A DNA stretch of 17,405 nucleotides, taken from NCBI GenBank assembly GCA_030426705.1, contig JAUHXW010000016.1, positions 1-17,405 of the forward strand. The letters are read 5' to 3'. The position numbers and the translations under genes were made by a program. Below, piece by piece: positions 5,883 through 13,020 of this stretch (the stretch's first letter is position 1; the number at the start of each line of letters is the position of its first letter). This DNA comes from Gammaproteobacteria bacterium. Its GTDB lineage: Bacteria; Pseudomonadota; Gammaproteobacteria; Xanthomonadales; Marinicellaceae. Below the pieces are notes generated by a model that ran no database searches, was not told the DNA's origin, and was given only the letters and a program-made list of their open reading frames with translations.

Positions 5883-8306
5883 ATGAGTCAGGATGATTTA
5901 GAAAAGCTCTGGCAGCAAATAGATGCAGACCTGGATCAAGATGATGACATAGAGGTTGAAGATTATCTGCAAAAAAAGGGCTTTGAACACAAAGACGTTT
6001 CCTCATTAAACGTTCAGGTCAACCATCTGATCAGCAGCACTTTTAGTGAGACTGAACTTTCAGATGAACAGCTTCACAACAAATACAAAATCATTGAACA
6101 AATTGATTCTGGTGGCCAAAGCGATGTGTATTTAGCTGAACGTTCTGATGGTGTTTATCAACAAACCGTAATCATAAAATTCATTTCTGGTCGCTTTGAG
6201 CATGCCTCCTTGAAACAACAGTTTTTACAAGAAATGCAACTGTTGGCAGACTTACGCCATCCGGGTGTAGTCTCCATTATAGATGGCAACATCACTGAAG
6301 CAGGACAACCCTGGCTGGTGCTGGATTATATTGATGGCTTACACATTGATCATTATGTGACCAGGCATCAGTTAAGTATTGAAGATGTTGTGAAGCTAAT
6401 CACTGACCTGTGTGATACCTTACAGTTTGTTCACAACCGCAAAGTTTTTCATAAGGATTTAAAGCCAGGTAATGTGTTGGTCAAAAACATCAATGGTGTA
6501 CCTTATCCGGTGTTGATAGATTTTGGTATTGCGATGCAGCAAGGCGAACAAAGTGAATTGACTTTTGGTACCCATGGCTACAGCGCACCAGAGCAAATCA
6601 AAGGAGAATTAACCGACCAAAGAACGGATCTTTATGCACTGGGGGTATTATTTGCTCATGTTTTACTCTCAAGCACGGGACAAGCAACAGAAGACACTGC
6701 AAATATATTATCAGCGATACAAAAAGCCAAAATTCCAGGTGATTTACTCAAAGTCATTAACAAACTAACAGCTGAACAAGCTGAACAACGTTACCCCAAT
6801 GCAGATGCCTTGCGTTCTGATTTGAACCAGTGGCAGATGGGCTTTCCACTCAGCTTTGACAACCACAAACTTTCAACAGTGGTGGGTAAAACAGTCAAGC
6901 GACATCCATGGATTACACTGGGTTTATTGATGGTGTTGTTTTCCAGTGTGTTCTTTACCATCAAATACACCAGAGACGTACAACACTTACAAGAGTTGAC
7001 CGCAGCTGAAAAGAATGCCACCGATGAACTGATGAACTTTATGCTGGATGATCTGTATGAAAGTTTGGAAAGAATAGGGCGCATTGATGTACTGCAAAGG
7101 GTGGCCGAAAAAAGTGTGGATCACTTAGGCAAACAGGATCAGTTGACAATGGACGAAGCCAGTCACCGCCAGGCCGCAAAAGCTTATGTAAATACCGGTA
7201 GGGTGTTTGATTATTTGGAACAATCGGAGCAGGCCCAAAACATGTTTCAGGCAGCTGATAAACACTTGGATAAAGCTTATTTGATGGGTGCCAATCCTTT
7301 AGACTATTATCCTCTGAAGGCAAATTTAAAAGTTTATCAAAGCCAGGTACTGTCTTCTGAAGGCCAAGAGCAGGAAACAGAAAAAGTTTTATCAGAAGCT
7401 ATTGAGGCCATGAATCAGTTGTTACTGCTGGAGCCTGACAGTGATCAAATGACTCTTTGGGAGGCCAGTTTAGAGTTGAGTTATCAGATGATGGAATATG
7501 CCAAACAGGAGCAAGCGGAACAACAAGTTGCAAAAACAGTGTCTATATCAACCGAACAGTTGGCAGCTCACCCTGATGATGCCGATTGGTTGTATGCCAA
7601 TTCACACAGCTTCCAAATGAAGGCTTGGTATGAATTTGATTTTGGGGAATTAGAGCAGGGTGTCAAAGACATTAACAAAGCCGTAGCGTTCGCTCAAGCC
7701 AGCATTGTTCAGGACAGAGAGGATTTAAAAAAGCAGAATAATGAACGCATACTGCTTAATCAACTGGCATTTTTCTATTTGGAAAGCAAGCAAATTGAAC
7801 AGGCTAAAGCAGCGGCATTAAGGGCCGTTGAGTTGGGTGATGGATTGAAACTAAAAGCACCTTTCAATCAGGAATATGAGCGGGAACAAGCTTATTCATT
7901 CAGCACAGTTGGTGAAATCTATCAACAACAAGGAGATCTAGATAGTGCCTTGAATTATTACCAACAAGGTTTAGCCATTTCGAAGCATAATTATGAAAAA
8001 GATCCTAAAAATTATTCAGCGGCAAATGATTTAGCCGTAGATGCCTTACTGGTGGCTGGTCTTGAGCAGCAACTGGGCAATGTAGAGGCAGCCAACCAAT
8101 TGTTTGTAGAAGTAGAAAGCATCATAGAGCAAGTCCATGAAGCAGAACCTAACAACAAATATTATGCGCATACATTGTTGGTTGCCAAGCTACATCAAAA
8201 GAAGTTTACGGAAGCCAGAGCCTTGTTTGAGATAACAAAAGCCAATGACATGGTAGATGGCGTAATAGAAGATTTACTCAAAGAAAACAACTTGGATTGG
8301 CAATAA
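5883..8306 (+). CDS. Membrane Ser/Thr protein kinase with C-terminal TPR region
   Basis: This encodes 807 residues. Residues 1-65 are acidic. The kinase domain spans about 68-318: a diverged glycine loop DSGGQSDVYLAE (76-87), ATP-binding K99, alpha-C E117, catalytic HKDLKPGN (190-197, D192), DFG 213-215, activation-segment T227/T230 and APE 235-237. The arginine of the usual HRD is replaced by lysine. One membrane segment at about 342-360 (WITLGLLMVLFSSVFFTI) separates it from a C-terminal half of helical TPR-like repeats, clearest at 668-701 (AYSFSTVGEIYQQQGDLDSALNYY split over two helices). With the kinase inside, the TPR half would be periplasmic and could sense an envelope signal. The sigma gene ends 10 bases upstream. 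The likely substrate is that sigma factor. Confidence 0.9.
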   Translation: MSQDDLEKLWQQIDADLDQDDDIEVEDYLQKKGFEHKDVSSLNVQVNHLISSTFSETELSDEQLHNKYKIIEQIDSGGQSDVYLAERSDGVYQQTVIIKFISGRFEHASLKQQFLQEMQLLADLRHPGVVSIIDGNITEAGQPWLVLDYIDGLHIDHYVTRHQLSIEDVVKLITDLCDTLQFVHNRKVFHKDLKPGNVLVKNINGVPYPVLIDFGIAMQQGEQSELTFGTHGYSAPEQIKGELTDQRTDLYALGVLFAHVLLSSTGQATEDTANILSAIQKAKIPGDLLKVINKLTAEQAEQRYPNADALRSDLNQWQMGFPLSFDNHKLSTVVGKTVKRHPWITLGLLMVLFSSVFFTIKYTRDVQHLQELTAAEKNATDELMNFMLDDLYESLERIGRIDVLQRVAEKSVDHLGKQDQLTMDEASHRQAAKAYVNTGRVFDYLEQSEQAQNMFQAADKHLDKAYLMGANPLDYYPLKANLKVYQSQVLSSEGQEQETEKVLSEAIEAMNQLLLLEPDSDQMTLWEASLELSYQMMEYAKQEQAEQQVAKTVSISTEQLAAHPDDADWLYANSHSFQMKAWYEFDFGELEQGVKDINKAVAFAQASIVQDREDLKKQNNERILLNQLAFFYLESKQIEQAKAAALRAVELGDGLKLKAPFNQEYEREQAYSFSTVGEIYQQQGDLDSALNYYQQGLAISKHNYEKDPKNYSAANDLAVDALLVAGLEQQLGNVEAANQLFVEVESIIEQVHEAEPNNKYYAHTLLVAKLHQKKFTEARALFEITKANDMVDGVIEDLLKENNLDWQ

Positions 8307-8328
8307 AAAAGGGCCCCTTGAGGCCCTT
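8303..8328 (-). terminator. Terminator between convergent kinase and His-rich protein genes
   Basis: AAGGGCC (8309-8315) and GGCCCTT (8322-8328) form a 7-bp GC-rich stem with a 6-base loop. On the minus strand it is followed by a T run, so it serves the gene ending at 8353. On the plus strand it starts just after the kinase stop but lacks a good T tract, so it may work less well in that direction. Confidence 0.8.
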
Positions 8329-8352
8329 GTCTGATGCAGTTTTGGAACTGGT

Positions 8353-9138
8353 TTATAGACTGAAACTGAACCAGATACCAAAGTCTCCGTCGCCATGTCT
8401 CCAACCGTCAGAATAGGGGTAGTATGTGTAGTAATCACGGTAGAAATATTCATCGTGATAGTCGATACACCAAAATCCATCATGCCAGTGGCCGTAGCCA
8501 TAACCAGGACGATCAAAATAATGACCTAAGCCACGTAATGGGCGGTAGCGGTATAAATCGCTGGTGTAATAGTTGTAGTTATACAAATGACGGTAATTAT
8601 TACGCAACCATTTGCGGTGCTTTTTCATGCGCTTTTTCCACTTTTTGTAGTATTTTTTTGGCTTGTAATAATTGTGGGTTATGTACCTTCTGTCGTGGTT
8701 GTTATAACCATAACGTCTGCCATCATGACCATATCGGCGATTTGAGTCATTGTGGTAATAATTGCGGTTATCGAAATGGCGGTTGTTGCGGTAGTCACCA
8801 TTAAAGCCATGTCGATTGTTGTGGCCATAATGTCGGTTATTTTGTTGGTTATTTGAATGATAACCATGTTTGCGTTGACCAGCTTCACGACGTGTGTCAT
8901 GAGCCCCTCGCGGACCATGCTTTTGGTGGTTGTTTTTGGCTATTTGTTTTTCCAGGTAGCCACCATCACGAGGTGTGTTATGCCTGCTGTGATTATTGGA
9001 AGCAATGCGCTTTTGTAAATAGCTTTGTTTCTTGTGTGCCTGGTCATGAGCACCGCGATCTCGGCTGCGATCAGCAGCCACAGCGCTTACACTGAAAACC
9101 AGTGCAATCAAGGTTAAATAGGTTTTAGTGGATTTCAT
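8353..9138 (-). CDS. His/Asn/Tyr/Arg-rich exported protein, possible metal-binding
   Basis: This encodes 261 residues with a signal peptide (residues 1-22, ending SAVAA). Residues 40-53 and 61-74 are two copies of a repeat (YLQKRIASNNHSRH and YLEKQIAKNNHQKH). Residues about 90-158 are low-complexity, dominated by His, Asn, Tyr, Arg and Gly. Residues 159-184 are strongly basic (many Lys/Arg). The C-terminal part, about 200-261, is aromatic-rich (GHYFDRPGYGYGHWHDGFW) and vaguely recalls RcnB-like periplasmic proteins, but I cannot confirm that. The many histidines suggest binding of transition metals, and the basic stretch suggests binding of a polyanion; both are inference. GGAG lies eight bases before the ATG. 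It converges on the kinase gene and has its own terminator. Direct repeats that may be a regulator site lie at 9175-9216. Confidence 0.8.
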   Translation of the reverse strand: MKSTKTYLTLIALVFSVSAVAADRSRDRGAHDQAHKKQSYLQKRIASNNHSRHNTPRDGGYLEKQIAKNNHQKHGPRGAHDTRREAGQRKHGYHSNNQQNNRHYGHNNRHGFNGDYRNNRHFDNRNYYHNDSNRRYGHDGRRYGYNNHDRRYITHNYYKPKKYYKKWKKRMKKHRKWLRNNYRHLYNYNYYTSDLYRYRPLRGLGHYFDRPGYGYGHWHDGFWCIDYHDEYFYRDYYTYYPYSDGWRHGDGDFGIWFSFSL

Positions 9139-9174
9139 TATTGAATCTCCGGTTGTTACTGTGCCTTTAAATTT

Positions 9175-9216
9175 AATGGTATCAACTGAATCAAAACTGA
9201 ATCACAAAATACCATT
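9175..9216. promoter_or_regulatory. Direct repeats inside an inverted repeat: candidate operator
   Basis: AACTGAATCA occurs at 9184-9193 and again at 9195-9204, an exact direct repeat with an 11-base period. Flanking it, AATGGTAT (9175-9182) and ATACCATT (9209-9216) are perfect inverted repeats. It lies 37-78 bases upstream of the His-rich protein start. An 11-base direct-repeat period is typical of OmpR/PhoB-class response regulator sites. The regulator is not identified. Confidence 0.45.
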
Positions 9217-9235
9217 CAGAAAGCGTTAAGTTTTC

Positions 9236-9470
9236 TGGTTGGCCTAGGAGCCGGAAAAATATTAAGTGCCTCCGGAGAATAAAAGGTATGTCCTTGGGGC
9301 TTCATTCATTTTTGTTCCCGACTAAAATGAAAGCGACCGCGGCGGACATGACTTGTAACCTCGCGCTCTTCGCCTCTGATTCGCGTACGCTCACCAACCG
9401 GCTTGGCGGGTCGAGCTGCTCAGCAGCTCTCCATTGTGAAGTGATTCTTTAAAACCACTTCACATTGAGA
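9236..9470. other. GC-richer noncoding block with palindromes; possible dispersed repeat or gene remnant
   Basis: The 346 bases between the His-rich gene and the next beta-helix gene hold no convincing gene. From about 9325 to 9430 the sequence is clearly GC-richer than its flanks. It includes a perfect palindrome GAGCTGCT-C-AGCAGCTC (9413-9429) and a hairpin with a 9-bp stem TGTGAAGTG / CACTTCACA (9435-9443 and 9456-9464, 12-base loop), extended imperfectly by TCTC/GAGA. On the minus strand a stretch from 9419 to 9309 is open but has no start codon. After a single TGA at 9306-9308, an in-frame 29-codon ORF (9305 down to 9216) begins. That pattern fits a decayed gene or a repeat element rather than a functional gene. 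Confidence 0.45.
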
Positions 9471-9484
9471 ATGTTATGAGGGGC

Positions 9485-11287
9485 TTAATCAAATTTATTC
9501 TTGAAAATGATGTCGGTGCTGTATGTTTCATCGGCACCAGCATCAATGCTGTAATTAGGGTCAAAAAAACCAACGGCATATGGATCATCATAGCCCCACG
9601 AATCGCCATCGGCATCAACTGGCCAAGAAATTGAATTGTTACACAAATCGACAGCAGCAGAAGTGGGTAGTATGTGGTAGTCGCCACTCAATGGAGCAAC
9701 GAAATCAACAGCTGTTGTAGTTTCTAAATTATTGAAAATGTAGTTACCACCATTGATTGATTGAGCTTCATGTAACACATTGCAATCGAAGCGAATGTAG
9801 TTTTGTTGGCCGCCATTATTGAATGCTTCCAAAACATTCACATTGTCATCTTGAATGATGCTGTAATCGCTGCGGATGGTTGCTCCAAAGGCTGCCAAAA
9901 AAACAGCGTTACTGCTCGCATTGATTTTATTATCAGCAATGGTCACATTACCCACAGTGATTTGGCTGTCATCATTAACTGCCAGCATCAAATAATTGTC
10001 ATTGAAATCACTGTTGCCGAAGTCCCCATTGTTATTGATGAAGCTCGCTCTCAGGGTTACACTGCCACCACTGTTTGCAGCAGCAACAGAGGCATAATCG
10101 GCTAAATTTCCTGTGATTGTGCTCCTGGTTACGTTTACACTTGCACCTTGGTCAGCATAAAAGGCACCGCCATATCCATAGGCGTTGTTATTCAAGTTCC
10201 TACCAGCTTGATTGTTTTTAACATAAGTGCAGGTTTGGTCTTTCTGACAAGATACAGAGTTTTGAAACAAATCCAATTGAGCAGAATCACTCGCAGCCAC
10301 ACCACCGCCATTACTGGCCTGATTCCCAACCAAATAGCCATGGCGAATTTCAGCTTGAGTATTTGATCCAGTCGCAAAAATTCCTCCACCATTACCAATC
10401 CCATCATTGTCACTGTCAGCCACATTATCCTTAATTGTAGGTATGCTGCCATCACGTTCACTCACAACAACACGAGCCTGTGTACTTGAATATATGCCAC
10501 CACCGTGATTGCTTGCTATGTTTCCTACGACACCACTGATGCCAGCAACCGAGTTATCACCACTCTGAACAGAGACAACACAAGAAAAATTCGCATAAAT
10601 ACCACCGCCATTGCCTTCGTTTGCCAATCCTGAAGCAGCAGAATTAAAAGATATGGCTGATGGATGACGAACAAAAATAGTAGAGAAGTCACAGGCCAAG
10701 CCACCACCGTTTTGTGCTGAGTTATTGGCAATGTTTACACTGTAAAGATACAGTCTTTGATTACTGCCCGAAGAGTACAGTCCGCCGCCGCGAATTCCGG
10801 TGTTTTGTGACAGGGTGACCTCATTGAAAAATACATCCAGTTCATTACCAAATATATTCAATCCTCCGGCTTTTTCTGCACTGATGTCGTACAATCCATT
10901 TTTTAAAACAAGCTTATTGAGGGTGATTGCTTTGCTGGTGCCATCACCCATGATGTTAAACACCGGTGCGGCGGCAGAGCCATCTATAATAACTGGAGAA
11001 CTGATTGAGTTTCCTTGGCATTGTTCATAACCACCCTGTATCAATACAGTGCCATCAACTCCGCTGTTATCAAAGTTTAAATTCTCAAAATAAGTTTCAT
11101 TGGCTACATTGTTAGCGATTCTGATGGTGTTTTCAGCCCCTGTTTCAACAAAATCAATGGCCGCCTGAATGGTGGTAAAGTTACAATTATTATCTGAACC
11201 GACCCAAACATCAGCTTGGGAAGTCGTAGCAACTATGAACCCAATAACACCAAACAACCCATACAAATTTACTTTATGTAATTTCAT
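9485..11287 (-). CDS. Exported beta-helix (choice-of-anchor Q-like) protein
   Basis: This encodes 600 residues with a signal peptide (cleavage near TSQA, residue 25) and then GSDNNCNFTTIQAAIDFV, the opening common in right-handed parallel beta-helix proteins. GGG-[LIV]-type turns recur about every 30 residues (167, 194, 227, 262, 300, 327), as in polymorphic-membrane-protein-like helices. Residues about 536-587 end in SIDAGADE, matching the DiGAxE signature of choice-of-anchor Q-type tails. The last eight residues are IIFKNKFD, similar to the ending of the protein at 2609. A surface or secreted role such as adhesion is likely; no catalytic motif is visible. The ribosome binding site is GAGGAAAAGG directly before ATG. 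It is monocistronic, divergent from the amidohydrolase, with a TATAAT promoter element at 11316-11321. Confidence 0.85.
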   Translation of the reverse strand: MKLHKVNLYGLFGVIGFIVATTSQADVWVGSDNNCNFTTIQAAIDFVETGAENTIRIANNVANETYFENLNFDNSGVDGTVLIQGGYEQCQGNSISSPVIIDGSAAAPVFNIMGDGTSKAITLNKLVLKNGLYDISAEKAGGLNIFGNELDVFFNEVTLSQNTGIRGGGLYSSGSNQRLYLYSVNIANNSAQNGGGLACDFSTIFVRHPSAISFNSAASGLANEGNGGGIYANFSCVVSVQSGDNSVAGISGVVGNIASNHGGGIYSSTQARVVVSERDGSIPTIKDNVADSDNDGIGNGGGIFATGSNTQAEIRHGYLVGNQASNGGGVAASDSAQLDLFQNSVSCQKDQTCTYVKNNQAGRNLNNNAYGYGGAFYADQGASVNVTRSTITGNLADYASVAAANSGGSVTLRASFINNNGDFGNSDFNDNYLMLAVNDDSQITVGNVTIADNKINASSNAVFLAAFGATIRSDYSIIQDDNVNVLEAFNNGGQQNYIRFDCNVLHEAQSINGGNYIFNNLETTTAVDFVAPLSGDYHILPTSAAVDLCNNSISWPVDADGDSWGYDDPYAVGFFDPNYSIDAGADETYSTDIIFKNKFD

Positions 11288-11315
11288 CCTTTTCCTCTGA
11301 ATTTAAAAAAACAAA

Positions 11316-11343
11316 ATTATAGACATCCTGTGTCTAAGTTCAG
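11316..11343 (-). promoter_or_regulatory. Sigma-70-like promoter with overlapping inverted repeat
   Basis: On the minus strand a perfect TATAAT (11316-11321) lies 29 bases before the start at 11287. The best -35 is only CTGAAC (11338-11343, 16-base spacer), a weak match. The spacer contains AGACA-N5-TGTCT (11321-11335), a dyad that could bind a repressor or activator and would compensate for the weak -35. The -10 call is fair, the operator call tentative. Confidence 0.45.
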
Positions 11344-11491
11344 TAACCGTTTTGCTTTTGTTGAACAAAGTCACAATCCATTTGGAGCTTGCATTTATTT
11401 TATGTTCAGTTTTGTTATCGTGGTAAGAAACAGTGGTTATTAAGTGATGCAGTTGCTACAATTTTTATCTCTGTTTTGGAGGTTCAAAGAG

Positions 11492-12967
11492 ATGAAATTG
11501 TTATTTTTGTGTATGTTGCTGTGCATGGGCTCTGCTCAAGCTGAAGAAATTGCGCACAACACCAAAGTAAATGAATGGCTAATCACCAATGCAATGGTGG
11601 TGGTTGGTGTAGGAACTCCAGCTGAAGGACCCAAAGACATTCATATCAAACAAGGTAAAATCCAACAGATTCAAAGCAGTAGGGAAGATTCTGAGTTACG
11701 CAAAGCTGGCTTGAAAACCATTGATGCCAAAAGCGGTTATGTGTTGCCTGGCTTCATCAATATGCACGTACACACCATGTACAAAAGAGCAGGCATTGAA
11801 ATGGCTCAACCGTATCAACATTACTTGTGGCTGGCCAATGGCATCACCACCATTCGTGACTTGGGCAGTGATCTGGATGAAACTTTAAAGCAACGAGAGC
11901 AAAGTGCCAAGCATGAAATCATTGCGCCAAGGATGTTTGTGTATCCGGGTATTTGGGGTAACCACCTGGAAAAAGACCTGGAAAAAACCATAAAAAATTA
12001 CCAAAAAAAGGGAGTCGATGGTTTGAAGTTTGGCATGATGGACAAGCAGACTTTTACCTCAGCTTCGAAAATAGCCAAAAAATATGGCTTGAAAGTGGCC
12101 AACCATGTAGGTGTCGAAGACATGAATGCCTGGGACAACATCAATGCCGGCACCACCACCATCGAACATTGGTATGGTGTTCCCGATGCCGCTTTGCATG
12201 GTGTGCAAAATTTTCCACCCGACATGAATTATTCCAATGAGTTGCATCGCTTTCGTTATGCCGGCCGTTTATGGCGTGAAGCCGATTTGGATAAATTAGA
12301 TTCGGTGTTACAAGGTATGGTCGATGCGGATGTGGCCTGGAATCCGACCCTGGTGATTTATGAGGCGTCCCGTGATTTGCAAAGGGCCACTTCATCCCCT
12401 TGGTTTAATGATTATCTGCATCCTGGCTTGGAAAAGTTTTTTCAACCCAGTGCTGACTCTCATGGCTCGTTCTTTTGGGGTTGGACCACCACGGATGAGG
12501 TGTTTTGGAAAAACAATTACCAAATCTGGTTCAAAGCTTTGCGTGACTTTGCTGACAAAGGCGGTATCATTACTACTGGTGAGGATGCCGGTTATATCTA
12601 TCAGGTGTTTGGTTTTGGTCTGCTCAGGGAATTGCAGCTGCAGCAAGAAGCCGGTTTTCACCCCTTGGAAGTCATCAAACATGCCACCGTCAATGGCGCC
12701 AAAGTCCTTGGACAAGGCGACCAGTTGGGACAAGTCAGAATCGGCTACAAAGCCGATTTAATCATCGTCAACGGCAACCCTTTGGCAGACCTTTCCGTGT
12801 TATGGCCCAGAAATATACCCACCATGACGGGCGATGAAACCACCGGCGGGATCGTTTGGACACTGAAAGACGGTATCCCATACCATGTGCCAACTATGCT
12901 GAAAGCTGTTCGGGAAATGGTTAGAAAAGCAAGGAAGGAAAACCCAATTGATTATTTGGTTCAATAA
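11492..12967 (+). CDS. Periplasmic metal-dependent amidohydrolase (imidazolonepropionase/dipeptidase-like)
   Basis: This encodes 491 residues from the ATG at 11492. I prefer this to 11444 because GGAGG lies nine bases before it and the protein then begins with a signal peptide (MKLLFLCMLLCMGSAQA). The amidohydrolase TIM-barrel metal site is visible: HVH at residues 92-94, a candidate carboxylated lysine K179 in LKFGMM, H205 in ANHVG, H226 in IEHW, and D365 in TTGEDAG. The composite beta-sandwich elements flank it (VLPGFINMHVH; GQVRIGYKADLIIVNGNPL). Relatives in this subgroup hydrolyse Xaa-Arg/Lys-type dipeptides, cyclic amides or related C-N bonds; the substrate cannot be told from sequence. 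The export signal suggests scavenging in the periplasm. GED replaces the more usual GTD before the catalytic aspartate. It is divergent from the beta-helix gene and convergent with the gene at 13021. Confidence 0.88.
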   Translation: MKLLFLCMLLCMGSAQAEEIAHNTKVNEWLITNAMVVVGVGTPAEGPKDIHIKQGKIQQIQSSREDSELRKAGLKTIDAKSGYVLPGFINMHVHTMYKRAGIEMAQPYQHYLWLANGITTIRDLGSDLDETLKQREQSAKHEIIAPRMFVYPGIWGNHLEKDLEKTIKNYQKKGVDGLKFGMMDKQTFTSASKIAKKYGLKVANHVGVEDMNAWDNINAGTTTIEHWYGVPDAALHGVQNFPPDMNYSNELHRFRYAGRLWREADLDKLDSVLQGMVDADVAWNPTLVIYEASRDLQRATSSPWFNDYLHPGLEKFFQPSADSHGSFFWGWTTTDEVFWKNNYQIWFKALRDFADKGGIITTGEDAGYIYQVFGFGLLRELQLQQEAGFHPLEVIKHATVNGAKVLGQGDQLGQVRIGYKADLIIVNGNPLADLSVLWPRNIPTMTGDETTGGIVWTLKDGIPYHVPTMLKAVREMVRKARKENPIDYLVQ

Positions 12968-13020
12968 TTAGATTCTAAAAGATTGGATTATTGTAATCAT
13001 CAATGGTCCGCATCCTATAA

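Noticed and set aside
8424..8804. 126-codon open frame on the plus strand opposite the His-rich protein gene
   Set aside because: Cys/Asn/His-rich translation is the mirror of His/Asn/Tyr codons on the other strand, with no ribosome binding site and no signal of its own. The minus-strand frame has a signal peptide and a good ribosome binding site.
9216..9305. 29-codon ORF on the minus strand (MKPQGHTF...), preceded by an open frame
   Set aside because: No ribosome binding site, and the preceding frame has no start codon and is separated by TGA. Treated as part of the noncoding block, not as a gene.
11444..11491. Upstream ATG adding 16 residues to the amidohydrolase
   Set aside because: GGAGG is placed for the ATG at 11492, which starts directly with the signal peptide.
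12968..13020. Possible terminator between the convergent amidohydrolase and the gene at 13021
   Set aside because: No stem of more than a few pairs with a T tract is visible in this 53-base gap.
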